From Streptomyces spinoverrucosus (GTDB lineage Bacteria > Actinomycetota > Actinomycetes > Streptomycetales > Streptomycetaceae): a DNA stretch of 64,000 nucleotides. Numbering within the stretch: the first letter of the stretch is position 1; every line of letters begins with the position of its first letter. The notes below the pieces were generated by a model. It had not been told where the DNA came from, did not search any database, and worked only from the letters and a program-made list of their open reading frames with translations. Of this stretch, positions 1 through 7,057 are shown one piece after another. The DNA lies in NCBI RefSeq assembly GCF_006539505.1, contig NZ_BJND01000030.1, positions 37,767-101,766 on the forward strand. The letters run 5' to 3'. The position numbers and the translations under genes were made by a program.

Positions 1-1
1 A

Positions 2-523
2 GTGTGGGACCGCATCGCCCAGTGCGAGAGCGGCGGCAACTGGCACATCAACACCGGCAACGGCTACTACGGCGGACTCCAGTTCTCCGCCGGCACCTGG
101 CGCGCGTACGGCGGCACCGCATACGCCCCGACCGCCGACCAGGCCTCCAGGGAGCAGCAGATCGCCATCGCCACCAAGGTCCAGCGCGGCCAGGGCTGGG
201 GCGCCTGGCCGACCTGCTCCACACGTGCCGGGGCGTACGGCAGCGCACCGGCCGCACCCGACGCATCCGCCGGGAACTCGGCGCCGAAGCAGTCGTCCCA
301 GTCCCCGTCCCGGTCGTCGCAGCCCGCGCAGGCGCCGGTGCGCGAGTCGGGGCACACCGACCGCGACGCGTCCCGCGGTGACTACACCGTCCGCCAGGGC
401 GACACGCTCAGCGGCATCGCGGCCCGCAACGGCACCACCTGGCAGCGGCTCTACGCCGCCAACAAGGCCGTCATCGGCGGTGACCCCGACGTGATCTTGC
501 CCGGGCAGCGCCTCGTCCTCTGA
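2..523 (+). CDS. Resuscitation-promoting factor-like wall hydrolase with LysM (5' partial)
   Basis: Secreted Rpf-family muralytic enzyme that would cleave peptidoglycan glycan strands during spore germination or growth. The visible part opens inside the Rpf lysozyme-like fold: the motif WDRIAQCESGGNW with the catalytic Glu in CESGG, then the TGNGYYGGLQFS block typical of the family. A low-complexity Ser/Pro/Gln linker follows, and a LysM peptidoglycan-binding domain (YTVRQGDTLSGIA) occupies the last 46 residues or so. No signal peptide is visible, so the true start lies upstream of the window; the GTG at position 2 is only the first in-frame codon. The neighbouring gene encodes a second Rpf domain without LysM, so the two form a tandem paralogous pair. 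Confidence 0.9.
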   Translation: MWDRIAQCESGGNWHINTGNGYYGGLQFSAGTWRAYGGTAYAPTADQASREQQIAIATKVQRGQGWGAWPTCSTRAGAYGSAPAAPDASAGNSAPKQSSQSPSRSSQPAQAPVRESGHTDRDASRGDYTVRQGDTLSGIAARNGTTWQRLYAANKAVIGGDPDVILPGQRLVL

Positions 524-547
524 GCCGCTCCCTCCGGAACACCGCAC

Positions 548-583
548 GGGGCTCCGCCCGGTCCGCCGACCGGGTGGGGCCCT
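548..583 (+). terminator. Probable intrinsic terminator after the first rpf gene
   Basis: An inverted repeat CCCGGTC (557-563) / GACCGGG (568-574) with a 4-nt loop sits inside imperfect outer arms of G/C runs. It lies 34 nt after the stop codon. No U-tract follows, as is usual in Streptomyces. Confidence 0.5.
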
Positions 584-641
584 CGGCCGTACCGGGCGCG
601 GCTCAATCGGTCCGCACCGGCACGCTGCCTAGCGTGAGCCG

Positions 642-1232
642 ATGAACCGCACGCCCCTCACGCTCGCCCTCGCCACCGCCCTGCTCACCGTCCTCGCCCC
701 CGTCACCGCCCACGCGGTGCCCCCGCCCCCGGCGTCCGGACCGTCCGCCCGGCACGTGCTCTCCTCGTGCTCCGACGACCAGTGGCCCTGGGGGTGCGTC
801 GCCGAGTGCGAGAGCGGCAGACGCTGGCACCTCAACACCGGGAACGGCCACTACGGTGGCCTGCAGTTCTCGCAGTCCACCTGGAAGGCGTTCGGTGGCC
901 GGAAGTACGCCCCGCGCGCGGACCTCGCCACCCGCAAGCAGCAGATCGCGGTCGCCCGCGAGGTCGTCGCCGTACAGGGATGGCAGGCCTGGCCGGTCTG
1001 TGCGAAGCGCTACGGCCTCAAGGGCCACTCCTACTCCGCGAAGCGCGGGGCGGTGCCCGATGGGCCGCGGGCACATGATCGGGGTCCGCAGGCAGACCCT
1101 CTGCACGCCGACAAGACGGCGATCGGGCCCGGTCCTGAGCTGATCGAGGTCGGCATGACGCCGGTCATCCCGGAGGATGCGGGTGGCGTGCAGGGCGCTC
1201 CCACGGTGTCCGGGCCGCCGCTTCCCGCCTGA
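642..1232 (+). CDS. Secreted Rpf-domain transglycosylase-like protein
   Basis: Second Rpf-type peptidoglycan hydrolase, 196 aa. A Sec signal peptide covers about residues 1-25 (cleavage after AHA). The Rpf domain spans about 43-125 with the expected disulphide cysteines and catalytic Glu57 in ECESGRRW; the usual GGNW is GRRW here. After the domain comes a 70-residue tail without LysM and without a recognisable fold. The ATG at 642 is followed directly by a good signal peptide. The last 68 nt run antisense into the 3' end of the convergent livF-like gene, so the tail may be an accident of overlap rather than a domain. Confidence 0.88.
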   Translation: MNRTPLTLALATALLTVLAPVTAHAVPPPPASGPSARHVLSSCSDDQWPWGCVAECESGRRWHLNTGNGHYGGLQFSQSTWKAFGGRKYAPRADLATRKQQIAVAREVVAVQGWQAWPVCAKRYGLKGHSYSAKRGAVPDGPRAHDRGPQADPLHADKTAIGPGPELIEVGMTPVIPEDAGGVQGAPTVSGPPLPA

Positions 1233-1863
1233 GCAGCTCGCCCGCCTCGCCGCCGAAGACGACGGCACCCCGGCGCAGTTCGTACACCAGTGCAGGCCGG
1301 TCGCGCAGGGCGGGCGGCATCCGCTGCTCGGCGACCACCACGCACGCGTCCAGCGCCGCCAGCACCTCGTACGTCCGGGTCGCGACCGCCGGGGACATGC
1401 CCTGCGCGGGTTCGTCGACGAGCAGCACGCGCGCGCGTGCCAGCAGCGCCCGGGACAGGGCCAGCATCCGCTGCTCGCCGCCGGAGAGCGTGCCGGCGCG
1501 GCGCGCGAGCAGGGGCTCCAGCCGGGGATAGGCGGCGAGGGCGGTGTCGTAGGAGGGCGCGGCGAGTTCCAGGTTCTCCCGCACGGTGAGCGAGCCGAAC
1601 ACGGCCTGCCGTTCGGGTACGAGGCACAGTCCCCGGCGGGCTCGCTCGTGGGCGGGCATACGGGTCACGTCGGTGCCGTCCCACACCACCGCGCCGCCCG
1701 ACAGCGGCACCGTTCCGGCGAGCGCGCGCAGGGCCGTCGTACGGCCGGAGCCGTTGCGGCCGAGCAGGACGGTCAGGCCGCGGGAGGGGGCGGCGAGGGT
1801 GATGCCGTGCAGGGCTTCCAGGGGGCCGTAGCGCACGCGCGCGTGGCGCAGGGCGATGGTCAC
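1165..1863 (-). CDS. LivF-like ABC transporter ATPase with Arg in the Walker A motif
   Basis: Cytoplasmic ATPase subunit of a branched-chain-amino-acid/amide-type ABC importer, 232 aa, the usual LivF length. Signature LSGGEQ (126-131) and Walker B VLLVDE (146-151) are intact, and the H-loop region reads AEQ as in other LivF proteins. Walker A reads GRNGSGRTT (35-43): the invariant catalytic Lys is Arg41, read directly from a CGT codon. The GTG start at 1863 overlaps the TGA of the upstream fusion gene by 4 nt, so translation is coupled. With its partner ATPase domain inside the fusion protein it would form the heterodimeric motor. Arg at this position normally cripples ATP hydrolysis, so this may be the non-hydrolysing half. 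Confidence 0.85.
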   Translation of the reverse strand: MTIALRHARVRYGPLEALHGITLAAPSRGLTVLLGRNGSGRTTALRALAGTVPLSGGAVVWDGTDVTRMPAHERARRGLCLVPERQAVFGSLTVRENLELAAPSYDTALAAYPRLEPLLARRAGTLSGGEQRMLALSRALLARARVLLVDEPAQGMSPAVATRTYEVLAALDACVVVAEQRMPPALRDRPALVYELRRGAVVFGGEAGELLRREAAARTPWERPARHPHPPG

Positions 1864-4502
1864 GAGGTGGCCTCCCGCGCGCCGAGGGTGTCGAGGACGT
1901 CGCGGGGCGGGCCGGAGGCGATGATCCGTCCGGCCGTCATCACGTGCACGACGTCGGCGAGGTCGGCGACCAGGTCGAGGTCGTGCTCGACCACGAGCAG
2001 GGCGGTGCCGTCGGCGGCGAGCGCCCTCAGTACGCGGGCCAGCGCGGCCACTTCGGCGCTGTCCAGACCGGCGGCGGGCTCGTCGAGCAGCAGTACGCGC
2101 GGGGCGCCCGCGAAGGCCCGGGCCAGTTCGACGCGGCGCAGGGTGCCGGTGGGCAGCCCGGCGGCGGGCAGCGCCCGGACCGGCCCGTCCAGCCCGAACA
2201 GCCGCAGCGCCCGCTCCACGGCGCCCGGATCGGCGACCCGCCCCTGCTCGGCACCCACGCGCACGTTGTCGGCGACGGTCAGCGAGGGGAACACGGCCAG
2301 CTGCTGGAAGGTCCGCGCGATACCGAGCCGGGTACGGGCGTGGGCGGGCAGCCGGGTGATGTCCCGCCCGCCGAGCAGGACACGCCCGCGCGCGGGGCGC
2401 AGGGTTCCGGCGAGGCAGTGGAAGAGGGTGCTCTTTCCCACGCCGTTGGGGCCGACGACGGCGGTGATCTGTCCGGGCGGGAGGTCGAGGTCGACGCCGT
2501 CGAGGGCGGTGAAGCCGCCGTAGCGGGCGTGCAGGGCGCGGGCGTGGAGGGTGGGTGGTGTGGTGGGGCGTGTGGGTATTGGGGGAGGTTGGGGGGAGGG
2601 GGCTGGGGGTTGGGGCCGGGCAGCCGGTATTTCCGAGGCCTCCTGTTCAACCGGCCTCACCCTCTTCCGCACCCGCTTCCCCAGCGGCGTAAGCGTCCTC
2701 CCTCGCCGCATCCGCAGCCTCGTCGTCGCCGTGCGCAGGGCCTCGTACGGGCCGCCCGGGAAGCGGCCGACGAGGACCGCCAGCAGGCCGATGAGGGCGG
2801 CCGCGACGCCGCCCCCGGTGCCCGCGTCGAGGCCGACCAGGAGGGCCGCGGCGGCGAGTGCGCCGAGGGTGCTGTCGGCGCCGAGGACGACGATCGCGGC
2901 GAACCACAGCAGCCCGCGGACGGGGTCGAAGGCGGCGGGGTCGAAGGCGCGCAGCCCCATGCCGAGCATGCCGCCGCCGAGGGCGGCCAGCGCGGCGCCC
3001 GCGACGAACGCGAGCAGCTTCAGGGAGGGGACGCGGACCCCGGCGGCCTGCGCGCCCGCCTGGTGGTCCCGCATGGCCGCGAGCGCCCGGCCGGTACGGC
3101 CCCGGCGCAGTGCGTGCGTCGCCAGCAGGGCGGCGGCCAGGAGGGCCAGTTCCAGGAGGTAGTAGGCGCGGTCGCCCTCGAAGCCCGCGGGGCGGCCCAG
3201 GGCGAGGCCCGAGGTGGCGTACGGCTGGTCGAAGACGAAGCGGCTCACCCCGACGCCCACCGCGAACGTCGCCAGCGCTAGGGCCAACCCCTGGCGGCCG
3301 ATCGCGGGCCAGCCGGTCAGCAGTCCGAGCGGGGCGACCAGCAGGACGGCGACCGCCAGCGCGGCCAGTTCCGGCAGCCGGGGCAGGCCCGGGAACCGGC
3401 CCGCCGCGAGCAGGGCCGTGAACAGGGCGCCCAGACCCGCGTACGCCGCCTGACCCAGCGAGATCTGGCCGCCGCGCCCGGTGACGACGACCAGGGAGAG
3501 CAGCACCACGCCCAACGCCGGGACCTGCACCGACGTATGCAGGTCCCGGCCCGCGAAGCCCAGCGGCAGCAGGAACAGCACCATGGCGACGATCCAGGCG
3601 CCCGGCGGTGTCGGCACGCGCGCGGTGGCCGTGCGCGGCAGCGCGTCCCGGGTGCCGACGCCGGGCAGCACCAGCGCGGCGACCAGCAGCGCCACCACGA
3701 ACAGGTTGGCGCCGACCGCCTGCAGCAACGGCTCGCCCCAGCCGCCGGGATGAAGCCGCGTCAGCTGCGCCTGCGCCACCCCGATGCCCACCGCCACCAC
3801 CACGGCGACCGGCAGACTGCGCATCCGCGCGGCCACGGCGACCGCCACGACCTCCATGACCAGCAGCGGCATGCCGTACGGGTCCAGGCGCACGTACGGC
3901 GCCAGCAGCACGCCCGTCAGGCCCGCCGTGAACGCCCCGAACGCCCACCCCGCCGCCGCCACCCGGTCCGCGTCGATGCCTCCCAGCACGGCCAGGTGAC
4001 GGTCGTCCACGACCGCGCGCAGCTCCCGCCCGAACCGCGTCCACCGGATCACCGCGGCGACCCCCGCCGCCAGCACGACCACGACCGCCAACTGCCCCCA
4101 CGGCTCGTCCGGCACCAGCACCGGCGCGTCGTCCCGCGCTCCCTGCCCCCACAGCAGCACGGCCCCGCCCACCAGCAGCACGAACACACCGATGGACGCC
4201 ACCAGCGTCTGCGCGGGATCGCCGCCCAGCACCGACAGCGGCCGGAACACCCACCGTTCCAGCGCCACACCGAGGGCCGGAGCGACGACGACCAGCGTCA
4301 CCACGGCCCCCAGCCACACCGGCCAGCCCCACTCGACCACGCACTGCCGCAGCCCGTACGCGCACACCATCGCGATCGCCCCGTGCGCGAAGTTGAGCAC
4401 GCCGGTCGCGCGGTACGTCACGATCAGCCCGATCCCGGTGAGCGCGGCGGCGCTGCCCACCGACAGCCCGGCGAGCGTCAGGTCGTAGGTGAGCGAGGAC
4501 AT
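1860..4502 (-). CDS. LivH-LivM-LivG fusion: two permeases plus ATPase in one chain
   Basis: An 880-aa polypeptide that joins three subunits usually encoded separately in branched-chain-amino-acid/amide ABC importers. Residues about 1-290 are a LivH-type permease (early VTYRATGVLNFAHGA motif), about 300-595 a LivM-type permease (GGQISLGQAAYAGLGA motif), then a Pro/Arg-rich linker (about 615-650) leads to a LivG-type ATPase: Walker A GPNGVGKST from residue 684, Walker B VLLLDEP near 803, H-loop EHD near 840. The signature motif is degenerate, LPTGTLRR near 783 instead of LSGGQ. ATG at 4502 shares one base with the stop of the upstream membrane-protein gene; the stop overlaps the livF-like start. 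The same frame stays open upstream of 4502, but that translation is not protein-like. Substrate unknown; the likely binding protein is encoded divergently at 5625. Confidence 0.85.
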   Translation of the reverse strand: MSSLTYDLTLAGLSVGSAAALTGIGLIVTYRATGVLNFAHGAIAMVCAYGLRQCVVEWGWPVWLGAVVTLVVVAPALGVALERWVFRPLSVLGGDPAQTLVASIGVFVLLVGGAVLLWGQGARDDAPVLVPDEPWGQLAVVVVLAAGVAAVIRWTRFGRELRAVVDDRHLAVLGGIDADRVAAAGWAFGAFTAGLTGVLLAPYVRLDPYGMPLLVMEVVAVAVAARMRSLPVAVVVAVGIGVAQAQLTRLHPGGWGEPLLQAVGANLFVVALLVAALVLPGVGTRDALPRTATARVPTPPGAWIVAMVLFLLPLGFAGRDLHTSVQVPALGVVLLSLVVVTGRGGQISLGQAAYAGLGALFTALLAAGRFPGLPRLPELAALAVAVLLVAPLGLLTGWPAIGRQGLALALATFAVGVGVSRFVFDQPYATSGLALGRPAGFEGDRAYYLLELALLAAALLATHALRRGRTGRALAAMRDHQAGAQAAGVRVPSLKLLAFVAGAALAALGGGMLGMGLRAFDPAAFDPVRGLLWFAAIVVLGADSTLGALAAAALLVGLDAGTGGGVAAALIGLLAVLVGRFPGGPYEALRTATTRLRMRRGRTLTPLGKRVRKRVRPVEQEASEIPAARPQPPAPSPQPPPIPTRPTTPPTLHARALHARYGGFTALDGVDLDLPPGQITAVVGPNGVGKSTLFHCLAGTLRPARGRVLLGGRDITRLPAHARTRLGIARTFQQLAVFPSLTVADNVRVGAEQGRVADPGAVERALRLFGLDGPVRALPAAGLPTGTLRRVELARAFAGAPRVLLLDEPAAGLDSAEVAALARVLRALAADGTALLVVEHDLDLVADLADVVHVMTAGRIIASGPPRDVLDTLGAREATS

Positions 4503-4978
4503 CAGGGGGCCGCTTCGGCGGGCTCGCAGATCGGGCAGGGCCCCAACTCGCCGCCCGCCAGCAGCTTCGCGTCCACCGGCACCGCCTCCGCCTTGCCGGT
4601 GACCAGCGGGCAGTCCGCGCGGTGCAGCAGCGTCCCGCCCGGCACCATCAGCAACTTGCCGCTGACCGCGACCGGCACGGCCGCCGCCTGCCCCGCCTCG
4701 TCCGCGTCGGCGGGCTCGGCGGCCACCAGCAGCCCGTACAGCTCCTCCACGCGCGCGGCGGCGACGGTGGTGCGGCCGTGGGTGAGCAGTACCGCCCCGG
4801 CGACGATCAGCGCGGCGCCGGGGACCGTGCAGGAGGCGAGGTAGGGCAACTGCCGCTCGGCGAACCGCTCGCCGGAGACGCCGTACCAGCCGAGCACGCA
4901 CAGCACCGCGCCCGCCGCGAGCGCGGCCCAGCCGGCCCACAGGACGGGGTGCACGGATCGCAGTCGGGACGTCCGCAT
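4502..4978 (-). CDS. Small membrane protein with C-terminal CxxC motif
   Basis: Function unrecognised. The 158-aa product starts with a short basic segment and has two hydrophobic helices (about residues 12-30 and 50-68), followed by a soluble region ending in a Cys-rich motif: HRADCPLVTGK and, near the C-terminus, CPIC. That pattern could bind a metal or form a disulphide. Start choice: ATG 4978 has GGGAG 7 nt upstream; an in-frame GTG at 4993 would overlap that ribosome site. It is first in the operon with the LivHMG fusion and livF-like genes (stop and next start overlap as TGATG), which suggests a role accessory to the transporter. Confidence 0.7.
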   Translation of the reverse strand: MRTSRLRSVHPVLWAGWAALAAGAVLCVLGWYGVSGERFAERQLPYLASCTVPGAALIVAGAVLLTHGRTTVAAARVEELYGLLVAAEPADADEAGQAAAVPVAVSGKLLMVPGGTLLHRADCPLVTGKAEAVPVDAKLLAGGELGPCPICEPAEAAP

Positions 4979-4989
4979 CGATGGCTCCC

Positions 4990-5002
4990 ACACGTCGCGT
5001 GT
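4990..5002. promoter_or_regulatory. Palindrome in the divergent transporter/lipoprotein promoter region
   Basis: Perfect 5-bp inverted repeat ACACG-TCG-CGTGT just upstream of the start chosen for the membrane-protein operon, in the 123-bp divergent region shared with the lipoprotein gene at 5102. Short enough to occur by chance; a candidate operator only. Confidence 0.3.
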
Positions 5003-5101
5003 CTGGCTGTGTCAGCCGATGGCTTGCACTATGCCTTCTGGAAGCCGACCCTGAAAGCTCCGGGCGCGCACCGCCCGGACCGACATCCGGTGGTGAGCCA
5101 G

Positions 5102-5650
5102 ATGGTTCTCGGGAGCGACCTCGGGCGCAGGAACACGGGACGGGGTACGGCACTTGCGGCCGCCCTGCTGCTCTTCCTCGCCCCGGCACTCGCCGCGTGC
5201 GGCGACGACGCGGGAGGTGGCGGCGACAGTCCGCCGCCCACGCCGACCGTGGAGGAGACCACGGGCCCGGCGGCCACGGCACCTGCCGACCAGGCGGCGG
5301 CCGAGCGGGAAGTCCGGCAGAACTGGGAGAAGTTCTTCGACCCGGGCACCTCCCTGCGGGACAAGCAGAACTACCTGGAGAACGGCGACCGGATGGCCCC
5401 GGTGCTCCAGGCGTTCAGCGGCGACGAACGCGGATCGCAGGTCGGGGCCAGGGTCGAGAAGGTCGAGTTCACCTCACCGACCGAGGCGAACGTGACGTAC
5501 ACCCTGACCCTCAACGGCGCCACCGCGCTGCCGGACGCCGCCGGGACGGCGGTCGAGCAGGACGGCGCCTGGAAGGTGTCCGTCAAGACCCTGTGCGGCC
5601 TGGTCGCGCTGAACCAGACCGGCGATGCGACGCCGCTGCCGGGCTGTTGA
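5102..5650 (+). CDS. Lipoprotein with MTB12-like domain
   Basis: Predicted secreted lipoprotein of 182 aa. A type II signal peptide ends in the lipobox LAAC (Cys about residue 31), followed by a Pro/Thr-rich spacer and a compact C-terminal domain (about 70-182) that resembles the low-molecular-weight antigen MTB12 fold of actinobacteria: an NTF2-like pattern with REVRQNWEKFFDP and a VEKVEFTSPTEANVTYTL strand region. ATG 5102 gives a normal signal peptide; an in-frame GTG lies at 5093. Its end overlaps the substrate-binding lipoprotein gene by 26 nt, so the two are cotranscribed and probably coupled. No catalytic role is known for the domain. Confidence 0.75.
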   Translation: MVLGSDLGRRNTGRGTALAAALLLFLAPALAACGDDAGGGGDSPPPTPTVEETTGPAATAPADQAAAEREVRQNWEKFFDPGTSLRDKQNYLENGDRMAPVLQAFSGDERGSQVGARVEKVEFTSPTEANVTYTLTLNGATALPDAAGTAVEQDGAWKVSVKTLCGLVALNQTGDATPLPGC

Positions 5651-6914
5651 GGCCGCCGCCGCGGTGCTGCTGACCCTCCTGGGCACGGCCTGCGGCAGCC
5701 GCCTCCCGGAGAGCGACTTCGAGCGCGACGGACATACGGCCGCGCCACCGGGCGCCGCCGCGCCGGTGCGGGTCGGCATCATCACCAGCGCCACCAGCCC
5801 CGTCGGCGGCGACGCCTTCACCGGCCCGCGCGACGGCGCCCGGGCCTACTTCGAGCGTCTCAACGCGCGCGGGGGCATCGACGGCCGCCGCGTCGAGGTA
5901 CGGCTGTGCGACGACGGCGGCAGCGGCGTCGGCAACAACGAGTGCGTGCGGAAGCTGATCGACGAGGACCGGGTCGTCGCCCTCGTCGCCACCACCGCCC
6001 TCGACTACGCCGGTGCCGCGCGCGTCTCCCACGCGCGCGTGCCCGACATCGGCGGCCAGCCCATCGGCGCCGCCTACGACACTTATCCGCACTTGTACGG
6101 CATTTACGGCAGTCAGTCGCCCCGCGACGGCACCCCGGGCTGGGACGGGAAGCTGTACGGCGGCACGGAGGTCTACCGCTACTTCAAACGCGCCCACGGG
6201 GCCCGTACGGCCGCCGTCGTCTCGTACAACCAGGCCGCCTCGGCCGCCTACGCGCGGCTCGTGGAGCGGGGACTGAAGGCCGAGGGGTACAAGGTCGTCA
6301 GCGAGCAGGTCGACTTCGCACTGCCCAACTTCCGTGCCGTGGCCGCCGATCTGAAGCAGCAGGGCGCCGACCTCGTCTTCGACGCCATCGACACGCACGG
6401 CAACGCCCGGCTCTGCCAGGCGATGGACGACGTCGGCGCCGAGGTCATCGCCAAGGTGACGAACGTACAGAACTGGACGTCCACCGTCCCCGACGACTAC
6501 CGGGACGCCCCGCGCTGCCGCAACGCCTTGTGGGCGACCGGGGCGAGCCGCAACTACGAGGACACCCGCCACGCGGCCGTACGGGAGTTCCGGGACGCCA
6601 CCGAGGGGCTGCCGGCGCACTCGCAGTGGCAGCTGGAGGGCTGGGCGGCGGCGAAGTGGTTCACGGACGCGGCGCGGGCCTGCGCCGACAGCGGCATCAC
6701 GCGCGCGTGCGTCGACGACTTCGTGCGCCGCAGTGACGGTTACACCGCCGGCGGGCTGCTGCTCCCCGTCATGTTCGAGCCGCTGTCCGAGCCGCCGAAG
6801 ACCCGCCGGAACTGTCTGTCGGTGGCGCGCTGGCAGGACGACCGGGGCTGGGTGACGCAGGGGGAGATGACGAGGAACTGCTTCGACGTGCCCCACCTGG
6901 CCTATGAGCCCTAG
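5625..6914 (+). CDS. ABC transporter substrate-binding lipoprotein (LivK/Leu-binding type)
   Basis: Extracellular solute-binding lipoprotein of 429 aa with periplasmic-binding-protein type 1 fold. The signal peptide ends in the lipobox LLGTACGS. The mature part opens with VRVGIITSATSPVGGDAF and FERLNARGGIDGRRVEVRLCDDG, hallmarks of the branched-chain-amino-acid-binding family. Six or more cysteines in the mature region suggest disulphides. ATG 5625 lies inside the end of the preceding lipoprotein gene. It is the probable ligand-binding partner of the divergently encoded LivHMG/LivF transporter, from which it is separated only by the MTB12-like gene. The ligand cannot be read from sequence; this family also binds amides, urea and aromatic acids. 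Confidence 0.82.
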   Translation: MRRRCRAVEAAAAVLLTLLGTACGSRLPESDFERDGHTAAPPGAAAPVRVGIITSATSPVGGDAFTGPRDGARAYFERLNARGGIDGRRVEVRLCDDGGSGVGNNECVRKLIDEDRVVALVATTALDYAGAARVSHARVPDIGGQPIGAAYDTYPHLYGIYGSQSPRDGTPGWDGKLYGGTEVYRYFKRAHGARTAAVVSYNQAASAAYARLVERGLKAEGYKVVSEQVDFALPNFRAVAADLKQQGADLVFDAIDTHGNARLCQAMDDVGAEVIAKVTNVQNWTSTVPDDYRDAPRCRNALWATGASRNYEDTRHAAVREFRDATEGLPAHSQWQLEGWAAAKWFTDAARACADSGITRACVDDFVRRSDGYTAGGLLLPVMFEPLSEPPKTRRNCLSVARWQDDRGWVTQGEMTRNCFDVPHLAYEP

Positions 6915-7057
6915 CCAGGGGTCCGGGCGATCCATGTCACCTTGACTTCAAGCCAGATCCACTTGCACGTTATGGCGAAGTCATGATGGTGTCATGCGCG
7001 GACCGGATCGAGGGTTAGTTCGATGGTCCGGATCCGACGAGCAAGGAGATTTTCACG

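Noticed and set aside
2279..2650. Pro/Ser-rich frames antisense to or within the transporter genes
   Set aside because: Shadows of the LivHMG coding sequence, including its Pro-rich linker.
4503..5282. N-terminal extension of the LivHMG open frame
   Set aside because: It is antisense-like Arg/Gly-rich sequence overlapping the membrane-protein gene; the LivH domain starts cleanly at ATG 4502.
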